From NCBI RefSeq assembly GCF_024808665.1, contig NZ_JANUBZ010000001.1:755393-819392 (forward strand): 64,000 nt of DNA, read 5' to 3'. Of this stretch, positions 42,709 to 50,980 are shown piece after piece. Both the position numbers and the translations under genes were made by a program. The notes under the pieces were generated by a model. The model was given only the letters and a program-made list of their open reading frames with translations. It was not told where the DNA came from and did not search any database. The stretch is from Mucilaginibacter empetricola (GTDB taxonomy: Bacteria; Bacteroidota; Bacteroidia; Sphingobacteriales; Sphingobacteriaceae). How positions within the stretch are numbered: the first letter of the stretch is position 1; each line of letters begins with the position of its first letter.

Positions 42709-43353
42709 ATGCATAACGAAACCAAGAAGAAAGTTGCCATCATTGTGGCACATCCTGACGACGAAACTCTGTGGGCTGGCGGAACAATTTTAAGCCACCC
42801 CGACTGGCAATGTTTTATAGTAAGCCTTTGCCGCCAAAACGATCCCGACCGCGCACCCAAATTTGCAGCTGTTGCAAAAATATTGGGGGGCGATGGTCGT
42901 ATGGGTAATTTGGATGACGGTCCCGATCAAAACCCACTACCCGAAACAGAAGTAGAAGACGCCATTTTAAAATTATTGCCTTTTACCGAATTTGATTTGG
43001 TAATAACCCACAGTATTTATGGCGAGTACACTCGCCATCGCCGGCACGAAGAAGTTGGTAGAGCTGTTGTAAAGCTATGGCAATCGGGCAAAATAAAAAC
43101 AGACGAACTCTGGGCCTTTGCTTATGAGGATGGTAATCGCAAATATTACCCGATAAGCATCGAAGATGCTCCGGTATTTTTTCCGCTTCCGCATCGTTTA
43201 TGGGAACTGAAATACAGTATTATCACCGCCACTTACGGATTTAACCCAAACAGCTGGGAAGCTAATGCCACACCAAAGGAGGAGGCATTCTGGCAGTTTT
43301 TTAACGCTGACCAGGCCGGTAAATGGCTGGTTAACGGAACCACTACTTTATGA
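42709..43353 (+). CDS. PIG-L family deacetylase
   Basis: 214 residues from ATG 42709, which puts VAIIVAHPDDETLWAGGTI near the start as in the family. The zinc ligands are in AHPDDE and the HxxH of TRHRRHEEVG. Members remove acetyl groups from GlcNAc-type sugars (as in MshB, BshB and PIG-L). Its stop overlaps the start of the GT4 gene (four bases), so the two are translationally coupled and probably act on the same glycan. Confidence 0.88.
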   Translation: MHNETKKKVAIIVAHPDDETLWAGGTILSHPDWQCFIVSLCRQNDPDRAPKFAAVAKILGGDGRMGNLDDGPDQNPLPETEVEDAILKLLPFTEFDLVITHSIYGEYTRHRRHEEVGRAVVKLWQSGKIKTDELWAFAYEDGNRKYYPISIEDAPVFFPLPHRLWELKYSIITATYGFNPNSWEANATPKEEAFWQFFNADQAGKWLVNGTTTL

Positions 43354-44492
43354 AAGTTTTATTATTGTATGATTACCCCGCGTCTCCCAGCGGATTGGCA
43401 ACGCAGGGAGAGCTATTGTTAAAGGGATTAATTGAGCTGGGTGTTGATGCTCATGCTGTAAATGGCGAATCGCCCTTGGAGAAGGAATGGTATTACCGCT
43501 GGTTTAAGCCCGATGTAGTGGTGGGGATTGGCTATTGGGGCCACACACCCGATTTGATATTACACCCGCAAAAGCATGGCATGCAACCCGTTCCATGGCT
43601 GGTGGCCAATGGTTATATTGCCAACTATCAGGACACGCTGAACAACCTGCCGCTTATTTTGGTAACCTCTAACTGGGTTAAAGAAATGTATGTTAGAGAT
43701 GGCATCAGCGGCGATAATATTGAAGTTTTGCCTGTTGGCTGCGATACGAATACATTTATCCCGGTGAGCCCGTATGATCCACAGGTGTTAGCAGTAAGAG
43801 CTTCATTAGGCGTAAAGCCGGGTGAGCTGATGATCTTAACAGTAGGTGGGGATGCCGCATCAAAAGGCGCACAGGAAGTAATGCATGCCTTGGCTGCGAT
43901 TGATGGAAAAGTGCCCGATTGGAAATATGTTTGCAAAGTTTGGCCGCAGCGCCGTACCGATCTGCAAAATGAAGCCGATCTAACGCTCGCGAAGGAATTA
44001 GGGATTGATAAAAAAGTAATTTATGCTACCAGTATCAACTCGCGCAACTTTATGCCGCATCTGATAGGGGCCTGCGATATTTATGCTGCACCATCAAGAC
44101 TGGAGGGTTTCGGTATGTCACAGGTGGAAGCAAATGCCTGCGAAAAACCGGTGATCTCCATGAAAGCCATGGGTATGCTGGATACCATGATTGATGGCGA
44201 AACCGCATTATTGGCCAATGTGGCACAAAAAATAGTGGTTGACCATGTGATACTCGGCAAAGCCGCAGGTTACGAAGAAAACCACCGGGTTGATTTTGAC
44301 ATTCCACGCACGGTTGATTACCGCGCCGATTCCGGTGATATTGCGGCGCATTTATTAAGGTTGATGAATGAGCCGCAGTTGCGGACCCAATTCGGCAAGG
44401 CAGGCAGAAAGCGGATTGTTGAGCATTTTGACTACCGCGTGGTAGCCAGAAAATTTGTGGAGATAATACAAAGAAAATTAGGTGTAAACTAA
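43350..44492 (+). CDS. GT4 family glycosyltransferase
   Basis: 380 residues, two Rossmann domains. LLLYDYPASPSGLATQGELLLKGL at the start, LTVGGDAASKGAQEVMHALA at the domain joint, and the E-x7-E donor motif in RLEGFGMSQVEANACEKPVI (about 252-270) match GT4 retaining transferases. Overlapping a PIG-L deacetylase and followed by an (alpha/alpha)6 glycosidase-like gene, it recalls the BshA/BshB pairing of low-molecular-weight thiol synthesis, but sequence alone does not settle the product. Confidence 0.87.
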   Translation: MKVLLLYDYPASPSGLATQGELLLKGLIELGVDAHAVNGESPLEKEWYYRWFKPDVVVGIGYWGHTPDLILHPQKHGMQPVPWLVANGYIANYQDTLNNLPLILVTSNWVKEMYVRDGISGDNIEVLPVGCDTNTFIPVSPYDPQVLAVRASLGVKPGELMILTVGGDAASKGAQEVMHALAAIDGKVPDWKYVCKVWPQRRTDLQNEADLTLAKELGIDKKVIYATSINSRNFMPHLIGACDIYAAPSRLEGFGMSQVEANACEKPVISMKAMGMLDTMIDGETALLANVAQKIVVDHVILGKAAGYEENHRVDFDIPRTVDYRADSGDIAAHLLRLMNEPQLRTQFGKAGRKRIVEHFDYRVVARKFVEIIQRKLGVN

Positions 44493-44504
44493 ATTTAACG
44501 GACC

Positions 44505-45674
44505 ATGACACCAGCGGAGCACGAAGAAATAGAAGCAGCCAAAAAAACGGCTTTAGAAGTTTTGCTGCACAATGCCAATGGTTCGTTTAATGGCTTACCG
44601 CGCACAGCAGGCTGGGGCTATCCCGAACCTTACACCCGCGATTTAATGTTCTCCATTTTCGGGATAGCGGTTAGCGGCAATCAACAACTGATTAACAGTA
44701 TTCGTTTGGTATTGGAAACGTTGGCAGCAAACCAAACAGAGCATGGCCATATTGTATCGCTGGTGCATGAAAAAGATGATCGCGGGGCGAGTGACACGAC
44801 GCCCTTGTTTTTATTAGGCGCCGGCATTTTTAGAAAGTTGACCGGCGAAGCCGGATTCTTAGAAGAAGCTGTACAGAAAGCGCTTATTTGGATGGAATAC
44901 CAAAGTCCGTCGGACAGGTATCTGATTGCCCAGCAACCCACCAGCGACTGGCGCGATGAACAATGGGTGCTCGGGTTTGGCTTATTTGTAAACGCCGTAA
45001 CCTATAGCTATCTGCGCATGCTGGGGAAAGATGAGCGCGCCCAAAAAATGCGCATGGAAATAAAAAGACCCACTATTGATGGTGGCTTTATTCACCAGCA
45101 CCAACATGAGGGGTTGGACCAAAGGAACAAACCCTATTTTGCGTTTTGGTCATACAAGGTATATTGCAGTGATAAGTTCGATCTGCTGGGCAATAGCATT
45201 GCCATTATAGCAGGCATCACTACAACCGCCCGGGCCGAGGCTATTATTAATTGGGTTGAGGCCGAATGCGAGCATATGAAGCAAACGGGCGACCTAGCGG
45301 TAAATCTACCTCCCAATTTTTTTCCGTTTACACTTCCCGGCGATGCTGATTGGCATCCTCGATATGAAAATTTTAATATGCCCGGCAATTACCATAATGG
45401 TGGCTTATGGCCTTTTATCTGCGGCTTTTATGTGGCTGCCCTTGTTGCCGCCAAAAAATATGATTTGGCCGAACGCAAACTAGTTGAACTAACCAAACTG
45501 GTAAAACTATCCCAAAACCCCGATTTGCCATTTGGCTTTAACGAATGGATAAAAGCACAGGATGGTGCCGTAAAAGGGGTCGACTGGCAAACATGGAGCG
45601 CTGCATTATACCTTTATGCAGCAAAATGTGTTGAAGACAAATGCACGCCATTTTTTGACGAAATGAGGGCATAA
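44505..45674 (+). CDS. (alpha/alpha)6-barrel glycosidase-like protein, GH100/neutral invertase pattern
   Basis: 389 residues, no signal peptide. YPEPYTRDLMFSIFGIAVSG near the start and WHPRYENFNMPGNYHNGGLWPFICGFYVAAL (about 285-315) carry the pattern of GH100 alkaline/neutral invertases and related six-hairpin glycosidases, with acidic residues at SDWRDEQW. It could hydrolyse a disaccharide or glucoside in the cytoplasm. It is third in the operon after the PIG-L deacetylase and GT4 genes, 12 bases downstream. The family call is moderate. Confidence 0.65.
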   Translation: MTPAEHEEIEAAKKTALEVLLHNANGSFNGLPRTAGWGYPEPYTRDLMFSIFGIAVSGNQQLINSIRLVLETLAANQTEHGHIVSLVHEKDDRGASDTTPLFLLGAGIFRKLTGEAGFLEEAVQKALIWMEYQSPSDRYLIAQQPTSDWRDEQWVLGFGLFVNAVTYSYLRMLGKDERAQKMRMEIKRPTIDGGFIHQHQHEGLDQRNKPYFAFWSYKVYCSDKFDLLGNSIAIIAGITTTARAEAIINWVEAECEHMKQTGDLAVNLPPNFFPFTLPGDADWHPRYENFNMPGNYHNGGLWPFICGFYVAALVAAKKYDLAERKLVELTKLVKLSQNPDLPFGFNEWIKAQDGAVKGVDWQTWSAALYLYAAKCVEDKCTPFFDEMRA

Positions 45675-45678
45675 AATA

Positions 45679-45703
45679 GATGCCGGCATTAAGTGCCGGC
45701 ATC
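45679..45703. terminator. Perfect bidirectional terminator
   Basis: GATGCCGGCA pairs fully with TGCCGGCATC around loop TTAAG, between two convergent genes (stops at 45674 and 45710). Confidence 0.85.
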
Positions 45704-45709
45704 TGCTGT

Positions 45710-45934
45710 TTATTGCTGATCTTCAAACAAACAAATTTCGATGCTATGTTCCTGCACCATCCGCATAATCCTCATTATCGCGAATGAAATATCCTCACCC
45801 TGCACCCTTAATATACGGTCGCAATCATCCAGATCAAAATTAAAGCTAAAGGCCGGAAAATGGTTGTGCAGCGCGTTGAGCAGTATTTTTGCCAACCGCT
45901 TATTGTTTACATTTGTTTTAAAAATCTCAACCAT
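45710..45934 (-). CDS. Small protein with ferredoxin-like (HMA-type) fold pattern, no CxxC
   Basis: 74 residues. The beta-alpha-beta order EIFKTNVNNKRLAKILLNALHNHF, FNFDLDDCDRILRVQG, ISFAIMRIMRMVQEHSIEICLFED resembles small heavy-metal-associated folds, but the metal CxxC motif is absent. It follows the DUF2807 gene by 13 bases in the same direction and is probably in its operon. Function unknown. The opposite-strand frame here is a shadow. Confidence 0.65.
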   Translation of the reverse strand: MVEIFKTNVNNKRLAKILLNALHNHFPAFSFNFDLDDCDRILRVQGEDISFAIMRIMRMVQEHSIEICLFEDQQ

Positions 45935-45946
45935 AACATTACCTGT

Positions 45947-46639
45947 TTAGTTGTTTTGGTGCCTTACGTTGCCGCTGCCGTATTGTTTTATATCCTTCAG
46001 CAAACCTGGCCCCCAGTAATTGATATCGCCCTCGCCATAATTGCTTATGGCTATAGTTTCGTCAGCATGTAACTCCAAATCTCCCTGCGAATAATTCTTC
46101 AGTATCACATTTTTTGCCAACATGTACCGGGCATATAAATTGCCTTCCGATTTGGCACTAACGTTAAACTGATTACATTCGCCCCGTAACTCCACGTCAC
46201 CTACACAGGCGGTTATCAACTTAATAGCGGGGGCGCTAACATTTAACCTGGTGCTGCTTTTATCGCTGCATATTTTTATTTCAATAGGCTCGGTGGCCTT
46301 TAAAATGCCATCGTTAATCAGTACGCCATTTTCGCAGCCGTTATAAATATTGTAAAGCTGGCGGTAATATATTTTAACATGCAATTTATTAAAGCCGGGC
46401 ACGCGCCATTTACCGTTGGAGGTAACATACAGCGTATGGCCAGAGTTAACTACCTCAATATATTCTTGCAGGTTTTCGTCGGCCTCAACTACTACTTTTT
46501 CTTCATCGGCCTGTATTAGCTCAACTATACCGCTTACGCTGATATGCAGGCGCACAAAAGAGCTTACACTTTTTGCGGCAGAAACTATTTCTCCGCTTCC
46601 TTTTATCTCAATCATTTGTCGTAATTTTTTAAAATTCAT
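45947..46639 (-). CDS. DUF2807 (GIN-type) beta-helix protein without a signal peptide
   Basis: 230 residues. The family mark IKGSGEIVSAAKSVSSF near the start is followed by short repeating beta strands (VRLHISVSGIVELIQADEEKVVV, then NLYARYMLAKNVILKNYSQG, ISNYGEGDINYWGPG), the left-handed head/GIN beta-helix of DUF2807. Most members have a lipoprotein or Sec signal; here none is seen before the domain, so the protein is predicted to stay in the cytoplasm or the start is wrong. It is divergent from the AraC gene at 46775. Confidence 0.82.
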   Translation of the reverse strand: MNFKKLRQMIEIKGSGEIVSAAKSVSSFVRLHISVSGIVELIQADEEKVVVEADENLQEYIEVVNSGHTLYVTSNGKWRVPGFNKLHVKIYYRQLYNIYNGCENGVLINDGILKATEPIEIKICSDKSSTRLNVSAPAIKLITACVGDVELRGECNQFNVSAKSEGNLYARYMLAKNVILKNYSQGDLELHADETIAISNYGEGDINYWGPGLLKDIKQYGSGNVRHQNN

Positions 46640-46774
46640 TTGTAAATAATTTTGAGTAACTAATCGTCATCCCGGGCGTTTAATCAGTATATCAACTTTG
46701 ATAAAACAAAAATAAGCGCAAATAGTATCCAAATACTTACACCAAACGGAGCAAACTTTATATAATCGGGAGTA

Positions 46775-47755
46775 ATGTCATTCGAAATAAGAAATAAGGC
46801 GGATAATCAGCTATTGCTCACCGATAATCTGTCGGCATCAGATTTTAACAACAATAAACTGTTTGAAAACAATTTACCGATTAACTTGCCTTGTGCCGAT
46901 GCTTACATTAAACAATGGTATTTTAACGGAATAAGAATTAGCTATTACAACTGGCATTGCAAAGAACGTATTGAACTGGAGTGGAAAAGCAATTTAGATG
47001 TGGTTACGCTCTATTTTAACATGAAAGGTAAAACCATCATCAATAATAAATCATATGCAAAGTCATTTGAACTGGGGAAATATCAGCATAACCTGTTTTA
47101 CTCGCAAAGCAGCGAAGGGATTTTAAAAAATGATGAGTTGCAGGTAAATACTTTTATGATTCAGTTTAATGCGGACGCGTTTTTAAGGGTGACGCAGGAT
47201 GCCAACAACGTTTTAAAACGTTTTGGCGAAGAAGTGATACAGGGCAAAACAATAGTACTGAGTGATGATAGCCTTTACATGGATGTAAATATGTTAAACG
47301 CTATTAACGCTGTGGTAAGCTGCAAATATCAGGATGAACTCAAAAAAATGTTCCTGTTATCAAAAAGTATAGAACTGCTGGTTTTACAGGCCGAAGCTTA
47401 CAATAAACTGCATTATGGGGCGCCAAAATATTTAAAAAACGAATACGACAAAGAGCGTATTATTTATGCCCGCGAATACCTGGTGCGGCATTTAGATATG
47501 CCACCGGCACTAACCGACCTGGCTAAAATAGCCGGTATAAATGAATACAAATTAAAAAAAGGTTTTAAGGAAATGTTTGGTAACACCGTTTTTGGCTATC
47601 TGGCCGATATCAGGTTAGAGATTGCTAAAACAGATTTGCTGGAAAATAAAAAAACAGCAAGCGAAATTGCTTTTGAGCTGGGTTATAGTTCTGCGCAACA
47701 CTTCAGCTCGGCGTTTAAAAAGAAGTTTGGCGTATCGCCCAAACGCTGCAATTAA
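46775..47755 (+). CDS. AraC family transcriptional regulator
   Basis: 326 residues. The C-terminal 100 residues carry the two HTH motifs (LTDLAKIAGINEYKLKKGFKEMFGN and the signature ASEIAFELGYSSAQHFSSAFKKKFGVSPKRC). The N-terminal 220 residues are a PchR-like sensing region (VVTLYFNMKGKTIINNK, then QSSEGILKNDELQVNTF). PchR-type regulators often react to siderophores or iron. It is divergent from the DUF2807 gene (135 bases apart) and could control it. The small RNA copy B lies 38 bases beyond its stop on the other strand. Confidence 0.9.
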   Translation: MSFEIRNKADNQLLLTDNLSASDFNNNKLFENNLPINLPCADAYIKQWYFNGIRISYYNWHCKERIELEWKSNLDVVTLYFNMKGKTIINNKSYAKSFELGKYQHNLFYSQSSEGILKNDELQVNTFMIQFNADAFLRVTQDANNVLKRFGEEVIQGKTIVLSDDSLYMDVNMLNAINAVVSCKYQDELKKMFLLSKSIELLVLQAEAYNKLHYGAPKYLKNEYDKERIIYAREYLVRHLDMPPALTDLAKIAGINEYKLKKGFKEMFGNTVFGYLADIRLEIAKTDLLENKKTASEIAFELGYSSAQHFSSAFKKKFGVSPKRCN

Positions 47756-47792
47756 TTGTATCAGATAAATTTATTGATGATTTGATAGCGGT

Positions 47793-47882
47793 AAAAAAAT
47801 AAAGCCTCCGCACACTCGCTGTTTGGAGGCTTTAACCTAAACCTTATCACAGTTGGCAGACAGGATGTCCGCCTTATATGAA
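47793..47882 (-). ncRNA. Putative small RNA, copy B
   Basis: The - strand RNA starts near 47882 and runs GGCGGACA-TCC-TGTCTGCC (hairpin 1), then TGTGATAAGGTTTAGGTT (linker, identical to copy A), then AAAGCCTCC...GGAGGCTTT (hairpin 2) and a T run. In hairpin 2 one C-G pair of copy A is replaced by T-A on both arms, and hairpin 1 has a different sequence but the same size and 3-base loop. These compensating changes argue for a functional RNA of about 88 nt. A promoter lies at 47887-47917. Confidence 0.8.
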
Positions 47883-47886
47883 GCAA

Positions 47887-47917
47887 CAAAGATACGAACT
47901 AAAGTTTTATTTCGCAA
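47887..47917 (-). promoter_or_regulatory. Promoter of small RNA copy B
   Basis: On the - strand, TTG (47915-47917), 20 bases, then TATCTTTG (47887-47894): a full match to the Bacteroidetes -33/-7 consensus, placing the transcription start near 47881. The region 47918-48155 holds no gene that I can support. Confidence 0.8.
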
Positions 47918-48155
47918 TAGCTGCATTTGTGTTGTGATGACGCAATGAGTTGATATAGAGCAAAAAAGTGCCAGCATATAAATTAAATGCTGTTTTTATT
48001 GTCAATAATTGTTCAAAAAACAGTTGCATTTTTTTTAAACATTCCCTAAAGATGTGTTTTTATGTCCAAACGGCAGTTGTTTATTGCTGAAAAAGAGGTG
48101 TTTATCTGTTAAAACATTCTTTCAAACTCCGTTTTTTAAGCATCAAAAATGTTAC

Positions 48156-49187
48156 TCAATAAAATTTGGGTAAAGGCACCAGTTTTAAATTTTGGCGCTG
48201 ATGCCAGTAAGGGTAAATCGGGTCCACTTCGCTTGCAGCATCGAGTCTTTTTATTTGTTCAATATCAAGATTCCAGCCCACAGCCGCCAGATTCTGTTTA
48301 AGCTGCTCTTCATCCCTGGCGCCAATTACCAGGTTAGCAACCGTTGGCCGTTGCAATAACCAGTTGAGGGCCACCTGTGCTACCGTTTTGCCGGTTTCTT
48401 TGGCAACTTCTTCCAAAACATCAACAATATTGTGCAAGCGGTCAAAATTAGTAGCAGGGCCATGCTCGCCGCCCTGGCTTATTCGTGAACTCTCCGGAAC
48501 CGGCTGTCCTCTACGGAATTTACCGCTCAGCTGTCCTGATGATAACGGACTCCAAACAATGGTGCTCACGTTTTGATCAATACCTACCGGCATCAGCTCC
48601 CATTCAAATTCGCGGTTTAATAAAGAGTAATAGGCCTGGTGCGCAATATACCTGGCCCAGCCGTATCTTTCAGATACTGATAGTGATTTCATTAAATGCC
48701 AGCCCGAAAAATTTGAACAGGCTATGTAACGCACTTTTCCGCTGGTAATTAAATCGTCCAAAGCACGCAACGTTTCTTCAACTGGAGTTGTTGCATCAAA
48801 GCCGTGCATATGATAAACATCAATATGATCGGTACTTAACCGCCTAAGGCTGTCATTACACGACTGGATTAAATGCTCGCGCGAAGAACCGTAATCGTTA
48901 GGACCATCGCCCATGGTAAAAGTTGCCTTGGTTGATATCAGCACCCGGTTGCGTAAACCTTCCAGCGCTTTGCCTAATATTTCCTCCGATAGTCCGCGCG
49001 AATAAACATTGGCTGTATCAAAAAAATTAACCCCGGCATCCAAACAAAGGTTAACCAGCTTTTTTGCCTCATCAACCTGAGTATTTCCCCATGCTTTAAA
49101 AAACTGATTGCCACCCCCAAAAGTAGCTGTACCAAAGCTAAGTACCGGCACCCGTAATCCCGATGCACCCAATTGTCTGTATTCCAT
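48156..49187 (-). CDS. Aldo/keto reductase
   Basis: 343 residues, TIM barrel. MEYRQLGASGLRVPVLSFGTATFGG at the N-terminus, FFDTANVYSRGLSEEILGKAL (active-site Asp and Tyr), STKATF (Lys), HIDVYHMHGFD (His) and the C-terminal cofactor region LVIGARDEEQLKQNLAAV are all present. It reduces an aldehyde or ketone with NADPH; the substrate is unknown. A single gene. Confidence 0.93.
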   Translation of the reverse strand: MEYRQLGASGLRVPVLSFGTATFGGGNQFFKAWGNTQVDEAKKLVNLCLDAGVNFFDTANVYSRGLSEEILGKALEGLRNRVLISTKATFTMGDGPNDYGSSREHLIQSCNDSLRRLSTDHIDVYHMHGFDATTPVEETLRALDDLITSGKVRYIACSNFSGWHLMKSLSVSERYGWARYIAHQAYYSLLNREFEWELMPVGIDQNVSTIVWSPLSSGQLSGKFRRGQPVPESSRISQGGEHGPATNFDRLHNIVDVLEEVAKETGKTVAQVALNWLLQRPTVANLVIGARDEEQLKQNLAAVGWNLDIEQIKRLDAASEVDPIYPYWHQRQNLKLVPLPKFY

Positions 49188-49317
49188 AGTATGTTTTGTT
49201 AAATGTTAGTCTCAAAAATAACCATTGGCCGGCTACAAAATTGTCAGCGAAATCTCAGGGTTTAAATTGCAGGCCTGTTTATTTAAGATATTGACACCTT
49301 ATTTTTAAATTAGCTTA

Positions 49318-49680
49318 ATGGATACCGACGCTTTTATTTACCTGGAGTTTTTGCGCAAAACATTGCTGCCCTTGCCGGGAGTAACCGAAAAACTACACTT
49401 TGAAACGCCCGCGTTTTATGTAAACAAAAAAATATTTGCGCGATTAAAGGAGGATGGCGGAACACTGGTGATCCACACAACAGAGCGCGAAAAATGGATG
49501 GATGCCGATGGAGCTACTTTTTTTATAACCGATCATTACCGCCATTACGATTATATGCTGGTTGCGCTAAAAACAGTATCGCCAGATGATTTGAAGCTGC
49601 TGTTGCTAACGGCCTGGCGTAACCGGGCACCTGTTAAATTGCGAAAAGAATTTGAAACAGCACTATTTTTAAAACCATGA
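49318..49680 (+). CDS. MmcQ/YjbR family protein
   Basis: 120 residues, one domain. FLRKTLLPLPGVTEKLHFETPAFYVNKKIFARL, then FFITDHYRHYDYMLVALKTV and LLTAWRNRAP, is the MmcQ/YjbR pattern of small DNA-binding-like proteins with unclear role. Its stop overlaps the start of the cupin gene by four bases, so the two are coupled. Confidence 0.88.
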   Translation: MDTDAFIYLEFLRKTLLPLPGVTEKLHFETPAFYVNKKIFARLKEDGGTLVIHTTEREKWMDADGATFFITDHYRHYDYMLVALKTVSPDDLKLLLLTAWRNRAPVKLRKEFETALFLKP

Positions 49681-50018
49681 TTACATCAACCAAAAACGCC
49701 GAACATTATAAATGGGGTAGTGACTGCGACGGATGGCATTTATTAAAATCTGATGGCCTGAGTGTTATACAAGAGCGCATGCCGCCGCAGACCGGCGAAC
49801 AATTGCACTATCACGAACGGGCGCAGCAGGTTTTTTACATCTTATCAGGCACGGCAACGTTCGAAATTGAGGGAGAACCTAAAACGGTTAATCCCGGCGA
49901 AAGTATTCATATTAAACCAGCAACAAAACACCGCATTTTTAACAATGGGAGTGAAGATTTACATTTCCTTGTAGTATCTGAACCCAAATCGCATGGCGAC
50001 AGGGTGAATTTGTCGTAA
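49677..50018 (+). CDS. Single-domain cupin protein
   Basis: 113 residues with one cupin barrel: metal motif 1 QLHYHERAQQVFYILSGTATFEIEG and motif 2 PGESIHIKPATKHRIFNNG. The His and Glu pattern (HYHExxxQ) is partly non-canonical. It probably binds a metal and a small organic acid or sugar. It overlaps the YjbR-like gene by four bases. Confidence 0.88.
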   Translation: MITSTKNAEHYKWGSDCDGWHLLKSDGLSVIQERMPPQTGEQLHYHERAQQVFYILSGTATFEIEGEPKTVNPGESIHIKPATKHRIFNNGSEDLHFLVVSEPKSHGDRVNLS

Positions 50019-50035
50019 CGTGAACTCACCCCTTA

Positions 50036-50137
50036 CATCATTGCGAGCGGAGCGGAGCAATCTCTACTTAGGCAGAGCAGACTTTGCAGACCTCTCTGTA
50101 CGGTTTAGAGATTGCTTCGTACCTCGCAATGACGTGA
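50036..50137. repeat. CATTGCGAG inverted-repeat element
   Basis: TCATTGCGAGCGGAGCGGAG near the left end and TTCGTACCTCGCAATGA at the right form an inverted repeat with a paired interior (GAGCAATCTC / GAGATTGCTTC). The same type recurs at 56511-56635. Widespread repeats of this kind are known in many bacterial genomes. The open frame through it is not a gene. Confidence 0.75.
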
Positions 50138-50150
50138 TGAATACGCTTGC

Positions 50151-50936
50151 TTATATCTTTATCAAAAAATCCTCTTTAACCTGTCCCGGTCTAAAAAATA
50201 CCAGGCCAATCCAAAACAAATCAACTGTTACCGTTACCTGCGGATGGGCCTTTATCTCATTCCAGGCTTGCTTCATGCCTTCGCTCCAATAAATATCATC
50301 AAATATCAGCATGGTATTTTCGTGTACTTTGGGCAGGCACCATTCAAAATATTTAAGCGTTGCGTCTTTTTGATGATTGCCATCAACAAAAACAAAATCA
50401 AGCTCCGTTAAATTATTTATTACGCCCGGCAGCGTATCGTCAAAGTTACCGGTGAGGAGGGTGGTATCATTAATGCCTGCTTTTTTAAATGTTTCGGTGG
50501 CTATTTTGGCTGTTTCGGGGCAGCCTTCCAGTGTATACACTTTTGCACCGGGCGCGGCGTTTTGCAGGTAAACGGTGGTTATACCCAGGCAAGTGCCCAG
50601 CTCAATAATGTTTCGGGGCGTCATTTCGGCAGCCAAACGATGCAGCAATTGTGCCAGCCGGGGTGGTTTTAGTGCATTGCGGGCAATATCCCCAATTCTT
50701 TTCTGCCGGTTATTGTTCACATGCGAACCGGCCCCTAAATCGGTTATGGTTATCATCCTGTTGTCAATAATTAACTGTTTGCGCAGCGCCTCGGCTTCGG
50801 GATATACTTTTTTTGGGGCAAAATCGTAAATTACGTTATCAACCAGCCGGTAAACAAAAGGGGAGTGCACACCATGCCTGTTTTTTGCCCGCAAGCGGTG
50901 CAAAAGGTAATCTTTAGCAAACCTTAAATTTAACAT
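50151..50936 (-). CDS. Class I SAM-dependent (O-)methyltransferase
   Basis: 261 residues from ATG 50936; an ATG at 50954 would add six residues. NIIELGTCLGITTVYLQNAAPGA is motif I, VYTLEGCPETAKIATETFKKAG the acidic loop, and LDFVFVDGNHQKDATLKYFEWCLPKVHENTMLIFDDIYW carries the metal-binding Asp pattern of O-methyltransferases. N-terminal HRLRAKNRHGVHSPFVYRLVDNVI is typical of a Bacteroidetes subgroup. Substrate unknown. Confidence 0.85.
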   Translation of the reverse strand: MLNLRFAKDYLLHRLRAKNRHGVHSPFVYRLVDNVIYDFAPKKVYPEAEALRKQLIIDNRMITITDLGAGSHVNNNRQKRIGDIARNALKPPRLAQLLHRLAAEMTPRNIIELGTCLGITTVYLQNAAPGAKVYTLEGCPETAKIATETFKKAGINDTTLLTGNFDDTLPGVINNLTELDFVFVDGNHQKDATLKYFEWCLPKVHENTMLIFDDIYWSEGMKQAWNEIKAHPQVTVTVDLFWIGLVFFRPGQVKEDFLIKI

Positions 50937-50980
50937 GGCCGTAAAAATATGCAAAGGTTTAGTATTTTAGCATTACAAGA

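Noticed and set aside
50036-50137. CRISPR-like repeat with palindrome
   Set aside because: Only single inverted-repeat elements are present; there are no evenly spaced direct repeats with spacers here or elsewhere in the window, and no cas genes.
50020-50292. 90-residue + strand frame after the cupin gene
   Set aside because: It starts inside the CATTGCGAG repeat and then runs antisense to the methyltransferase gene.
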